Assembly: GCA_905197485.1 (NCBI GenBank)
Contig: CAJJYZ010000023.1
Coordinates: 1-38,234, forward strand
DNA length: 38,234 bases
Reading direction: 5' to 3'
Source: an uncultured Lachnospiraceae bacterium
Lineage (GTDB): Bacteria > Bacillota > Clostridia > Lachnospirales > Lachnospiraceae
The notes under the pieces were generated by a model. It made no database searches and had not been told where the DNA came from. It saw nothing but the letters and a program-made list of their open reading frames with translations. Of the stretch, positions 23,924-32,260 are shown piece after piece (position 1 is the first letter of the stretch; each line of letters starts with the position of its first letter). Both the position numbers and the translations under genes were made by a program.

Positions 23924-26900
23924 ATGAATTTTGCACATTTACATGTCCATACGGAGTACAGTCTCTTAGATGGTTCAAATAAGATAAAAGAATATGTGGC
24001 AAGGGTCAAAGAGCTTGGGATGAACAGTGCGGCAATCACAGACCATGGCGTGATGTTTGGAGTGATTGATTTTTATCGGGCGGCAAAAGCAGAAGGAATC
24101 AAACCGATTCTCGGCTGTGAAGTCTATGTGGCGCCGGGCTCCAGATTCGAGAAAGAAGCGGGGACCAACGAGGCAAGATACTATCATCTTGTCCTTCTCG
24201 CGGAAAATAACCAGGGTTATGCCAATCTTGTGAAGATTGTGTCGAAAGGATTTACAGAAGGATACTATTATAAACCGCGTGTCGATATGGAGCTTTTAGA
24301 GCAGTATCATGAAGGCATCATTGCTCTCAGCGCCTGTCTTGCGGGGGAAGTGCAGAGAAATCTCACAAGAAGCATGTATGAAGAGGCAAAGCGGGCGGCA
24401 CAGCGCTATGAAGAAATCTTCGGGAAAGGAAACTTCTTCCTGGAGCTGCAGGACCATGGGATTCCGGAACAGGGAATGGTGAATCAGCAATTAGTCAGAC
24501 TTTCCGAGGAGACAGGGATTCCGCTTGTTGCGACGAACGACGTGCACTATACATTTGCGGAAGATGAAAAACCGCACGACATTCTTCTTTGCATTCAGAC
24601 GGGAAAGAAACTGGACGATGAGAATCGTATGCGTTATGAGGGCGGTCAGTATTATGTGAAATCACCGGAAGAGATGGCGGCCTTATTTCCGTATGCCCTG
24701 CAGGCGTTGGAAAATACCCAGAAGATTGCAGACCGTTGTGATGTAGAAATCGAATTCGGTGTGACGAAGCTTCCGAGATACGATGTGCCGGATGGCTACA
24801 CTTCCTGGGAATATTTGAACAAGCTTTGTTTTGAGGGGCTGGAGCGCAGATATGTTCCGGTGACGGAAGAACTCAAAGGGCGTCTGAACTATGAGTTGGA
24901 TGTTATTCGAACAATGGGATATGTAGATTACTTCTTAATCGTGTGGGACTTTATCAAGTATGCGAGAGACCATGACATTATGGTTGGTCCGGGGCGAGGA
25001 AGCGCGGCGGGAAGCATCGTTTCTTATACCCTTGGAATCACAGATATCGACCCGATTAAATATCAGCTTCTTTTTGAGCGTTTCTTAAATCCTGAACGTG
25101 TATCCATGCCCGATATCGATATTGACTTCTGTTTCGAAAGACGTCAAGAAGTCATTGATTATGTGGTGAGAAAATACGGCTCCGACCGGGTTGTGCAGAT
25201 TGTCACATTCGGTACGATGGCGGCGCGAGGCGTTATCCGGGATGTGGGGCGCGTGATGGACCTTCCGTATGCCTTCGTGGACAGCATTGCGAAGATGATT
25301 CCGACGGAACTGAATATGACGCTTACAAAGGCATTGAACATGAATCCGGAATTGAAAAACGTGTATGAAAACGATATGCAGGTCAAAGAGCTGATAGATA
25401 TGTCGCTTCGTCTGGAAGGGCTTCCAAGACATACATCCATGCATGCGGCGGGCGTTGTTATCAGCCAGAAGTCGGTGGACGAATATGTCCCGCTGTCGCT
25501 CGGGGCGGACGGCGCGGTGACGACCCAGTTTACGATGACCACACTGGAAGAACTGGGGCTTCTGAAGATGGATTTTTTGGGACTACGTACCTTAACTGTG
25601 ATTCAGAATGCGACAAGGCTTGCCGAGAAAAGCACCGGAAAAACCATTGATATGCACAAGATTGATTACAACGATAAAGCGGTGCTGGATTCTATCGGAA
25701 CAGGAAAGACCGACGGAATCTTCCAGTTGGAAAGCAGCGGAATGAAAAGCTTCATGAAGGAGCTAAAGCCACAGAATCTGGAGGATATCATCGCCGGAAT
25801 TTCCTTATATCGTCCGGGGCCGATGGATTTTATTCCGCAGTATATCAAAGGAAAAAATGACAAAGATTCCATTACATACGATTGCCCGCAGTTGGAGGCG
25901 ATTCTGAAGCCGACCTACGGGTGTATCGTGTACCAGGAACAGGTCATGCAGATTGTACGTGACCTTGCCGGTTATACGCTCGGACGAAGCGACCTGGTGC
26001 GTCGTGCCATGTCGAAGAAGAAGGGAGACGTGATGCAAAGAGAACGTCAGAACTTCGTCTATGGAAATGAGGAAGAAGGAGTGCCGGGATGTATTGCCAA
26101 CGGCATTTCCGAGCAGGTAGCGAATAAGATTTATGATGAAATGATAGATTTTGCCAAGTATGCGTTTAACAAATCCCATGCGGCAGCCTACGCGGTGGTG
26201 GCGTATCAGACCGCGTATCTGAAATACTACTATCCGGTGGAATTCATGGCTGCGCTCATGACTTCCGTAATTGACAATCCGGGGAAAGTCTCCGAGTATA
26301 TTTACGCCTGCCGCCAGATGGGGATTCAGATTCTGCCGCCGGATATCAACAAAGGGGAAGGAAACTTCTCGGTAGACGGAGGAAACATTCGTTATGGTCT
26401 GACTGCGATTAAGAGTATCGGACGCCCTGTGATTGACGCGATTATCAAGGAGCGCGAAATTGGTGGAGAATTTACAACGCTCAAGAACTTTATCGAGCGT
26501 TTAAGCTCAAAAGAAGTCAATAAACGTACGATAGAGAACTTTATCAAATCAGGCGCCTTTGATAGCCTTGCAGGAACGAGAAAGCAGAAGATGATGATTT
26601 ATATTCAGATTCTGGAGCAGGTGAATCAGGAGAAGAAGTATTCTATGAGCGGACAGATGAGTCTGTTCGACCTTGTGGAGGAAGACCAGAAAAGTGAATT
26701 TGATATTCCGCTTCCGGACGTGGGCGAATATGAGAAAGCGAATCTGTTTGCCTTTGAGAAAGAGGTGCTTGGAGTTTATGTAAGCGGACATCCTCTGGAG
26801 GAATATGAAGAGCGGTGGAGAAAAAGCATCTCTGCCACGACCCTTGATTTCCAGCCGGATGAGGATACGGGGCGTTCGAAAGTTCGGGATGGCTCAAGGG

Positions 26901-27397
26901 AAATCGTTGGAGGAATTATCGCTGCCAAGACGATTAAACATACAAAGACAAATAAAGTGATGGCGTTTCTTACATTGGAAGACCTGGTCGGAACGGTGGA
27001 GATTGTCATTTTCCCGAAAGACTATGAGAAGAACCGACAGTATCTGGAGGAGGATAAGAAAGTCTTTGTCAAGGGACGGGTTTCGGAAGAAGACGAGAGC
27101 GCAAGCAAATTAATCTGCGAATCCATCATTCCGTTTGAAGAGGTGAAGAGGGAGCTGTGGATTCAATATGAAAATAAAGCGGAGTTTTTACAGGAAGAAC
27201 GGGAACTTTATCAGATGATTGGAGACGCGGAAGGAAGCGATACGGTTGTCATCTATTGTAAAGCGGAGAAGGCAATGAAGCGCCTTCCGGCGAACCGAAA
27301 TGTGGGAATCAATCCGATTCTGCTCGGCAGATTGACGAACCGTTACGGAGAGAAGCGGGTAAAAGTAGTGGAAAAATCCATTGAAAAACAAGGATAG
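23924..27397 (+). CDS. dnaE: DNA polymerase III subunit alpha
   Basis: 1157 residues, DnaE type. The N-terminal PHP domain has FAHLHVHTEYSLLDG and AAITDHGVMFG. The polymerase core has GPGRGSAAGSIV and the catalytic PDIDIDF (Asp397, Asp399, Asp401), followed by the helix-hairpin-helix region and an OB domain (KTNKVMAFLTLEDLVGTVEIVIF). It copies DNA in the replisome; Firmicutes usually also have PolC, with DnaE extending primers. RBS GAGGAG lies before ATG. It directly follows cvfB, probably in one transcript. Confidence 0.97.
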   Translation: MNFAHLHVHTEYSLLDGSNKIKEYVARVKELGMNSAAITDHGVMFGVIDFYRAAKAEGIKPILGCEVYVAPGSRFEKEAGTNEARYYHLVLLAENNQGYANLVKIVSKGFTEGYYYKPRVDMELLEQYHEGIIALSACLAGEVQRNLTRSMYEEAKRAAQRYEEIFGKGNFFLELQDHGIPEQGMVNQQLVRLSEETGIPLVATNDVHYTFAEDEKPHDILLCIQTGKKLDDENRMRYEGGQYYVKSPEEMAALFPYALQALENTQKIADRCDVEIEFGVTKLPRYDVPDGYTSWEYLNKLCFEGLERRYVPVTEELKGRLNYELDVIRTMGYVDYFLIVWDFIKYARDHDIMVGPGRGSAAGSIVSYTLGITDIDPIKYQLLFERFLNPERVSMPDIDIDFCFERRQEVIDYVVRKYGSDRVVQIVTFGTMAARGVIRDVGRVMDLPYAFVDSIAKMIPTELNMTLTKALNMNPELKNVYENDMQVKELIDMSLRLEGLPRHTSMHAAGVVISQKSVDEYVPLSLGADGAVTTQFTMTTLEELGLLKMDFLGLRTLTVIQNATRLAEKSTGKTIDMHKIDYNDKAVLDSIGTGKTDGIFQLESSGMKSFMKELKPQNLEDIIAGISLYRPGPMDFIPQYIKGKNDKDSITYDCPQLEAILKPTYGCIVYQEQVMQIVRDLAGYTLGRSDLVRRAMSKKKGDVMQRERQNFVYGNEEEGVPGCIANGISEQVANKIYDEMIDFAKYAFNKSHAAAYAVVAYQTAYLKYYYPVEFMAALMTSVIDNPGKVSEYIYACRQMGIQILPPDINKGEGNFSVDGGNIRYGLTAIKSIGRPVIDAIIKEREIGGEFTTLKNFIERLSSKEVNKRTIENFIKSGAFDSLAGTRKQKMMIYIQILEQVNQEKKYSMSGQMSLFDLVEEDQKSEFDIPLPDVGEYEKANLFAFEKEVLGVYVSGHPLEEYEERWRKSISATTLDFQPDEDTGRSKVRDGSREIVGGIIAAKTIKHTKTNKVMAFLTLEDLVGTVEIVIFPKDYEKNRQYLEEDKKVFVKGRVSEEDESASKLICESIIPFEEVKRELWIQYENKAEFLQEERELYQMIGDAEGSDTVVIYCKAEKAMKRLPANRNVGINPILLGRLTNRYGEKRVKVVEKSIEKQG

Positions 27398-27411
27398 ATG
27401 GGGTAAAATAA

Positions 27412-27448
27412 AACACGATATCGTTGTTTTTTAATCCGATATCGTGTT
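27412..27448. promoter_or_regulatory. 12-bp perfect inverted repeat with two CGATATCG palindromes before pfkA
   Basis: AACACGATATCG (27412-27423) and CGATATCGTGTT (27437-27448) are exact inverse repeats. Each contains the 8-bp palindrome CGATATCG, with centres 21 bp apart. TTGTTT (27424-27429) lies between. No U run follows on the plus strand; on the reverse strand the stem is followed by TTTATTTT, so it could stop antisense transcription instead of being an operator. Confidence 0.6.
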
Positions 27449-27495
27449 ATCAAACAAAGAAAACTTGATTAGACTCAGGGGATGGAGGAACATAG

Positions 27496-28470
27496 ATGGA
27501 AAACCAGATTAAAACAATCGGAGTATTGACAAGCGGTGGAGATGCGCCGGGAATGAACGCGGCGATTCGTGCGGTTGTAAGAACTGCACTGGCAAGAGGA
27601 CTGAACGTACAGGGAATCCGCAGAGGATATCATGGACTCTTGAGAGAAGAAATCATCAGCATGAACGCGAGAGACGTATCCGATACGATTCAAAGAGGCG
27701 GTACGATTCTTCAGACGGCACGCTGCCAGGCGATGCGTACAGAAGAAGGGCAGAGAAAGGCGGCAGGGATTCTGAAGAAATACGGAATCGACGGTCTTGT
27801 AGTCATCGGAGGAGACGGTTCATTTGCAGGGGCGCAGAAGCTTTCTAATCTGGGAATCAACACCATCGGAATTCCGGGAACAATCGACCTTGATATCGAT
27901 TGTACAGAATACACGATTGGATTCGATACTGCGGTCAATACTGCGATGGAAGCGATTGATAAAGTGCGTGATACATCCACATCTCACGAGAGATGCAGTA
28001 TCATCGAGGTTATGGGTAGAGATGCAGGCTACCTTGCGCTGTGGTGCGGAATCGCCAACGGTGCAGAGCAGATTCTTCTTCCGGAAGAACATGACTATAA
28101 TGAAGAGCAGATTATTGCAAATATTATGGAGAACAGAAAGCGCGGTAAGAAGCATTACATTATTATCAACGCGGAAGGTATCGGCGACTCGATGAATATG
28201 GCAAAGAGAATCGAGGAAGCGACGGGAATGGAGACACGCGCAACAATCCTCGGACACATGCAGCGCGGAGGAAGCCCGACATGTAAAGACAGAGTGTATG
28301 CGTCCATCATGGGTGCGAAAGCGGTAGAACTTCTCTGCGAAGGGAAGACGAATCGTGTCGTAGGATATAAACATGGAGAATATTTAGATTTTGATATTGA
28401 CGAAGCGCTGAAGATGAAGAAAGTGATTCCGGAATATCAGTATAAAATCGCAAAAGATTTATCCATTTAA
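27496..28470 (+). CDS. pfkA: ATP-dependent 6-phosphofructokinase
   Basis: 324 residues. Motifs: GVLTSGGDAPGMNAAIRAVV (ATP site), IGGDGSFAGA, PGTIDLDID (catalytic Asp131 and Asp133), MGRDAGYLALW and GHMQRGGSP. It phosphorylates fructose 6-phosphate in glycolysis. Most bacterial PFKs read T-I-D-N-D at the catalytic loop; here Asn is Leu132. The catalytic aspartates are kept, and GGDGS fits ATP use. RBS GGAGG lies before ATG 27496. The preceding inverted repeat may control it. murI follows after 20 bp. Confidence 0.96.
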   Translation: MENQIKTIGVLTSGGDAPGMNAAIRAVVRTALARGLNVQGIRRGYHGLLREEIISMNARDVSDTIQRGGTILQTARCQAMRTEEGQRKAAGILKKYGIDGLVVIGGDGSFAGAQKLSNLGINTIGIPGTIDLDIDCTEYTIGFDTAVNTAMEAIDKVRDTSTSHERCSIIEVMGRDAGYLALWCGIANGAEQILLPEEHDYNEEQIIANIMENRKRGKKHYIIINAEGIGDSMNMAKRIEEATGMETRATILGHMQRGGSPTCKDRVYASIMGAKAVELLCEGKTNRVVGYKHGEYLDFDIDEALKMKKVIPEYQYKIAKDLSI

Positions 28471-28490
28471 TCATAAAGGAGACAGGGAAC

Positions 28491-29306
28491 TTGTGTAAGA
28501 AACAGAATGCACCGATAGGGGTGTTCGATTCAGGCGTAGGAGGACTGACCGTTGTCAGGGAAATCATGCGCCATCTTCCAAATGAAAATTTAGTATACTT
28601 CGGAGATACGGCAAGAGTACCATATGGAAGTAAGTCCAAGGACACGATAATCCGCTTTTCCAGACAGATTATCCGCTTCCTGAAGACAAAGGATGTGAAG
28701 GCGATTGTAATCGCATGTAATACGGCAAGTGCCCTCGCTCTTGAGATTGTAAGACAGGAAATAGACATCCCGATTATCGGAGTGGTCGTTCCGGGAGCTA
28801 GAGCGGCTGTACGGGAGACAAGGAATAAAAGGATTGGGGTACTGGGGACAGAAGCGACGATTAAAAGTGAGATGTACACCAGATTGATGCAGCAAGAAGA
28901 CGCGGACGTCTCTGTGGTAGGAAAAGCCTGTCCGCTGTTTGTTCCGCTGATTGAAGAGGGATTTGCGAAGCATCACATTACGAGAGAAGTGATTGACATT
29001 TATCTGCAGGATGTGAAAGAATCGGGAATCGATACGTTGATTCTAGGATGTACACATTACCCGCTTCTTCGCGACAGTATTGCAGAATATATGGGAGAGG
29101 ACATTCATATTGTGAATCCGGCATATGAGACCGCGATTGATTTGCAAAGGATTTTACAGTCGAATGCACTGGATAATCGAGGGGATGGGGACGTTCACTA
29201 TGAATTTTACTCCAGCGACGCGCCGGTGAAATTCAAGAATTTTGCCAATGCGATTCTCCCTTGTAATATCAACTGGATTGAACACATTAATATAGAAGAA
29301 TATTAG
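28491..29306 (+). CDS. murI: Glutamate racemase
   Basis: 271 residues from a TTG start at 28491, supported by AAAGGAG 9 nt upstream and by the family N-terminus PIGVFDSGVGGLTV right after it. The two catalytic cysteines are in VIACNTASA and LGCTHYPLL, with GDTARVPYG typical of MurI. It makes D-glutamate for peptidoglycan. It is 20 bp after pfkA and 8 bp before the DUF1934 gene, so the three form an operon. The weak start codon may lower its level relative to pfkA. Confidence 0.95.
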   Translation: MCKKQNAPIGVFDSGVGGLTVVREIMRHLPNENLVYFGDTARVPYGSKSKDTIIRFSRQIIRFLKTKDVKAIVIACNTASALALEIVRQEIDIPIIGVVVPGARAAVRETRNKRIGVLGTEATIKSEMYTRLMQQEDADVSVVGKACPLFVPLIEEGFAKHHITREVIDIYLQDVKESGIDTLILGCTHYPLLRDSIAEYMGEDIHIVNPAYETAIDLQRILQSNALDNRGDGDVHYEFYSSDAPVKFKNFANAILPCNINWIEHINIEEY

Positions 29307-29314
29307 GAGAGAAA

Positions 29315-29770
29315 ATGACAAAAGAGGTATTGATTACGATTGCAGGAATGCATACGGACGCCATTGATAAAGGAGATTTAACAGATGGGCCAATTGAAGT
29401 CATTACTCCTGCTAACTATTTCTGCAAAAATGGGAAACATTACATCTTATATGATGAAGTTGCAGAGGGTATACCGGGAGTTACAAAGAATAAAATAAAA
29501 ATTACCGGAGATAATCTCATCGAAATCATGAAGAGCGGGCTTACGAATACGCACATGATATTCGAGAAGGACAAGCATCACCTGACCAATTATAAGACGC
29601 CGTACGGACAGCTTATGATGGGAATTCATACGAAATATATGGAGGTGCAGGAAGAAGAGGACCGGATTTTTGTGGAGATTCATTATAATCTGGACGTCAA
29701 TGAAGAGGCGCTTGCGGAATGTGAGATAAAGATTCATGTGCAGCCGAAGAGCGCGGGAATCGAAGTATAG
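29315..29770 (+). CDS. DUF1934 (YwiB-like) beta-barrel protein
   Basis: 151 residues. The pattern TKEVLITIAGMHTD at the start, HYILYDEVAEG, KNKIKITGDNLIEIMKSG and YGQLMMGIHTKYMEV match DUF1934 proteins, a calycin-like fold of unknown function common in Firmicutes. RBS TAGGAGAG precedes ATG 29315. The gene ends the pfkA-murI operon and is followed by a terminator. Confidence 0.88.
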   Translation: MTKEVLITIAGMHTDAIDKGDLTDGPIEVITPANYFCKNGKHYILYDEVAEGIPGVTKNKIKITGDNLIEIMKSGLTNTHMIFEKDKHHLTNYKTPYGQLMMGIHTKYMEVQEEEDRIFVEIHYNLDVNEEALAECEIKIHVQPKSAGIEV

Positions 29771-29801
29771 CGGAAAGATACAACAGCATTACGGTAAGAT
29801 A

Positions 29802-29830
29802 AAACGGCATCGGGATTCCGATGCCGCTTG
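29802..29830. terminator. Terminator between DUF1934 and the convergent gene
   Basis: CGGCATCGG (29805-29813) pairs with CCGATGCCG (29818-29826). On the reverse strand TTTT follows the stem, so it works best for the reverse gene but probably serves both. Confidence 0.75.
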
Positions 29831-29832
29831 TA

Positions 29833-30282
29833 TTAATCTTCTTTTTCTTTTTTAAATCTTGCGAAAAATCCTTTTTTCTTCTTAGGAGTTTCGAGTCCTC
29901 CTCTTAATCCCTTCACGCTTGTGATATAGATACCGCTTACAACAGCTTTTACTTCTTTCTTAACCGGAATCAATGGGAAGATAGATTCTTCACACATAAG
30001 AGTCATAATCTTCGGTCCCACTTTCGCCTTTACAACAGGGACTTTAGAACGACGGAGATACTTCGGTGTATTCTCCACAACTACTGCCGGGAAGCCGGCT
30101 TCTTTGAGTTTCATTCTCTTCTTGTCGATAATAAGCATGGTTACATTCTGTGCAACTGCATCCAGCTTTTCCTGCTGCTCTGCCTGTTTTTTTTCCGCTT
30201 TCTTGCCAAAGAAATATAATGCGACTAAAGCGATTACTACAATAGCGGTAATCACAAGGAGTACGATTGTCCATGTTGGCAT
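29833..30282 (-). CDS. Single-span membrane protein of unknown function
   Basis: 149 residues. An N-terminal membrane helix (residues 4-26, TIVLLVITAIVVIALVALYFF) is followed by a charged coiled stretch (KKAEKKQAEQQEKLDAVAQ), a small folded region with LIIDKKRMKLKEAGFP and VPVVKAKVGPKIMTLMCEE, and a Lys-rich tail ending KKKKGFFARFKKEKED. The positive tail suggests contact with RNA, lipids or the cell surface, but this is a guess. RBS CAGGAGG precedes ATG 30282, and it has its own promoter. I know similar uncharacterised proteins only from Clostridia. Confidence 0.8.
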   Translation of the reverse strand: MPTWTIVLLVITAIVVIALVALYFFGKKAEKKQAEQQEKLDAVAQNVTMLIIDKKRMKLKEAGFPAVVVENTPKYLRRSKVPVVKAKVGPKIMTLMCEESIFPLIPVKKEVKAVVSGIYITSVKGLRGGLETPKKKKGFFARFKKEKED

Positions 30283-30331
30283 GATAAAATCCTCCTGAAA
30301 ATATACTATGTATGATATTTACACTTGTAAT

Positions 30332-30360
30332 ATTGTATCATTCTTTTTCCTTAAGTGCAA
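30332..30360 (-). promoter_or_regulatory. Promoter of the reverse membrane protein gene
   Basis: Reverse strand: TTGCAC (30355-30360), 17-nt spacer, TACAAT (30332-30337). Confidence 0.7.
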
Positions 30361-30364
30361 GTCC

Positions 30365-30393
30365 TTTCCTTTTCCTCCGGGATATGATATAGT
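30365..30393 (+). promoter_or_regulatory. Extended -10 promoter of the trigger-factor-like gene
   Basis: TG-A-TATAGT (30385-30393) forms an extended -10, with a weak TTTCCT at 17-nt spacing (30365-30370). Confidence 0.5.
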
Positions 30394-30426
30394 AGGCAAA
30401 GAAAACAATATAGAAGAGGTAAAATC

Positions 30427-31518
30427 ATGAAAAGAAAAAGCGTTATTGCATTGATGTTAGCAGGCTGTCTGTTATTTACAGCCGGATGTGGAGGAGATAA
30501 GAAGAGTGAGAAAGGTCTTTCCAACGAATATGTAAAGATTTCACAGTATAAAGGAGTGGAAGTGGAGAAGGCGGAAGTGCCGGAAGTGACAGATGAGGAT
30601 GTTGAGAATTCTATCCAGGCTGTGTTAAGCGAGCAGACAAAGCCGGTGACAGACCGCCCGTTAAAAGAGGGTGACATCGCACAGTTTGACTATACAGGAA
30701 AGTTAAAATCAACAGGGGAAGTGTTTGATGAGGGAACATTAAGTCTTGGAAACGGAGAGACTTATGTGGAAGGATTCGAAGAGGGAATCTACGGTCATAA
30801 TCTGAATGAAACATTCGACATTGACGTGACATTCCCGGAAGGATATGGCGGTACAGAGAAACCGGAATTATCCAATGCGGAAGTCGTGTTTACGGTTACG
30901 ATTAAGTCGATCGAGGAGAGAGTGGCAACAGAGCTGACAGATGAAGTTGTGAAGACCATCTCAAAAGAATCCAAGACAGTCAAAGAATATCGGGAAGAAG
31001 TTCGGAAGAACCTGGAGAAAAGCAACAAGCAGTCTGCGGAGTCTACGATGATGAACGATGCGTGGACGGAGATTATGGGGAATGCGGAAGTTGTGAAATA
31101 TCCGGAAGACGAGCTGAAAAAAGCGGAAGAACAGATGGACAAGCAGATGAAAACGATTATGGAACAAACTTATGGCATTTCCTTTGAAGACTATCTGGAG
31201 CAGACAGGAACAAAAGAAGCAGATTACAAGAAGCAGATTACAGAGATGGCAAAAGAATATGTAAAACAGATGCTTGTCGTAGATGCTATTGCAGAGGAAG
31301 AAAATCTGGAGCTTTCCGATAAGGAGTACGATAAAGAGATTGAGAAGTTTTCAAAAGAAAACGGATATACAAGCTCAGAGGAACTCTTACAGTCATGGGG
31401 AGAAGAGCAGGTCAAAGACTCGATTCTCCAGAATGAAGTGTTAGAGTGGGCAGTAGATAATTGTAAACTTGTGGAAGAGAAACAGGCAGACACTTCCAAG
31501 ACAGACGAAGAAAAATAA
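30427..31518 (+). CDS. Exported trigger-factor-like lipoprotein with FKBP domain
   Basis: 363 residues. The lipoprotein signal VIALMLAGCLLFTAGC has lipobox FTAGC, followed by a Lys/Ser linker. An FKBP-type peptidyl-prolyl isomerase domain (about 75-165; GDIAQFDYTGKL, EGFEEGIYGHN, VTFPEGYGG) precedes a helical C-terminal region like trigger factor (about 170-350), rich in Lys and Glu. It lacks the trigger-factor ribosome-binding N-domain. It probably folds secreted proteins on the outer membrane face, replacing or helping PrsA. RBS AGAGG lies before ATG. No clear terminator separates it from the next gene. Confidence 0.88.
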   Translation: MKRKSVIALMLAGCLLFTAGCGGDKKSEKGLSNEYVKISQYKGVEVEKAEVPEVTDEDVENSIQAVLSEQTKPVTDRPLKEGDIAQFDYTGKLKSTGEVFDEGTLSLGNGETYVEGFEEGIYGHNLNETFDIDVTFPEGYGGTEKPELSNAEVVFTVTIKSIEERVATELTDEVVKTISKESKTVKEYREEVRKNLEKSNKQSAESTMMNDAWTEIMGNAEVVKYPEDELKKAEEQMDKQMKTIMEQTYGISFEDYLEQTGTKEADYKKQITEMAKEYVKQMLVVDAIAEEENLELSDKEYDKEIEKFSKENGYTSSEELLQSWGEEQVKDSILQNEVLEWAVDNCKLVEEKQADTSKTDEEK

Positions 31519-31584
31519 AAGTTCTATCAGAAGCCTGCAAAACGACATGTTTTCCTTCCATTGTGATAAGGAGGTATGCGTCAT

Positions 31585-32211
31585 ATGATGTTGGAACAAA
31601 AAACAACGGAATTTCTGGAAACATTATCTTCCTCTGCACCGGTTCCCGGTGGCGGAGGCGCTTCTGCGACAGTCGGAGCCTTTGCGGCGGCCCTTGGTAT
31701 GATGGTGGCGAATCTGACGGTTGGAAAGAAAAAATACGCGGAAGTAGAGGAAGAAGTCATCGGCATTCGTGGAAAGCTGGAGGAGTTCAGAGACAGGCTG
31801 GTAACATTGGTGGACCAGGATGCGGAAAGTTTTGCGCCTCTTGCGAAAGCTTATGGGCTTCCGAAAGAGACGGAGGAGCAAAAGTCGGAAAAAGAACGTG
31901 TGATGGAGACGGCGCTCTATGATGCGAGTATTGTGCCGCTTCAGATTATGGAGATGGTATTCGAGGCGATGAAATGTTTGAAGATTCTGGGAGAAAAAGG
32001 AAGCCGTCTGGCAGTCAGCGACGTCGGAGTTGGAATTTTATTCGCAGAGGCGGCGCTGGAAGGCGCATCTCTTAACGTATTTATCAATACGAATATGATG
32101 AAAAATAACGAGCAGGCAGAAGAACTGAACGGTATGGCAGACCGATTGATTTCGGAGGGGCGGAAACTCAAAGAAGACGTATATCGGAATGTCATGGGAC
32201 AGATTCGTTAA
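31585..32211 (+). CDS. Cyclodeaminase/cyclohydrolase family protein (FchA-like methenyl-THF cyclohydrolase)
   Basis: 208 residues from ATG 31585 (AAGGAGG 10 nt upstream); the ATG at 31576 is 1 nt from the RBS. The FTCD_C fold is shown by SSAPVPGGGGASATVGAFAAALGMMVANLT near the N-terminus and LAVSDVGVGILFAEAALEGASLNV. The family includes formimino-THF cyclodeaminase and the FchA methenyl-THF cyclohydrolase of acetogens and purine fermenters. No histidine-degradation genes are near, while folD follows 49 bp downstream, which favours the cyclohydrolase. That reading also fits the altered FolD active site. Confidence 0.82.
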   Translation: MMLEQKTTEFLETLSSSAPVPGGGGASATVGAFAAALGMMVANLTVGKKKYAEVEEEVIGIRGKLEEFRDRLVTLVDQDAESFAPLAKAYGLPKETEEQKSEKERVMETALYDASIVPLQIMEMVFEAMKCLKILGEKGSRLAVSDVGVGILFAEAALEGASLNVFINTNMMKNNEQAEELNGMADRLISEGRKLKEDVYRNVMGQIR

Positions 32212-32260
32212 AAAACGTTAGTCAAGGATAGAAGGAAACGAAAAAGACAGGAGGAAAGAC

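Noticed and set aside
24000..27400. CRISPR array or prophage signals in the core region
   Set aside because: No evenly spaced repeats or phage genes seen; the region is continuous housekeeping genes.
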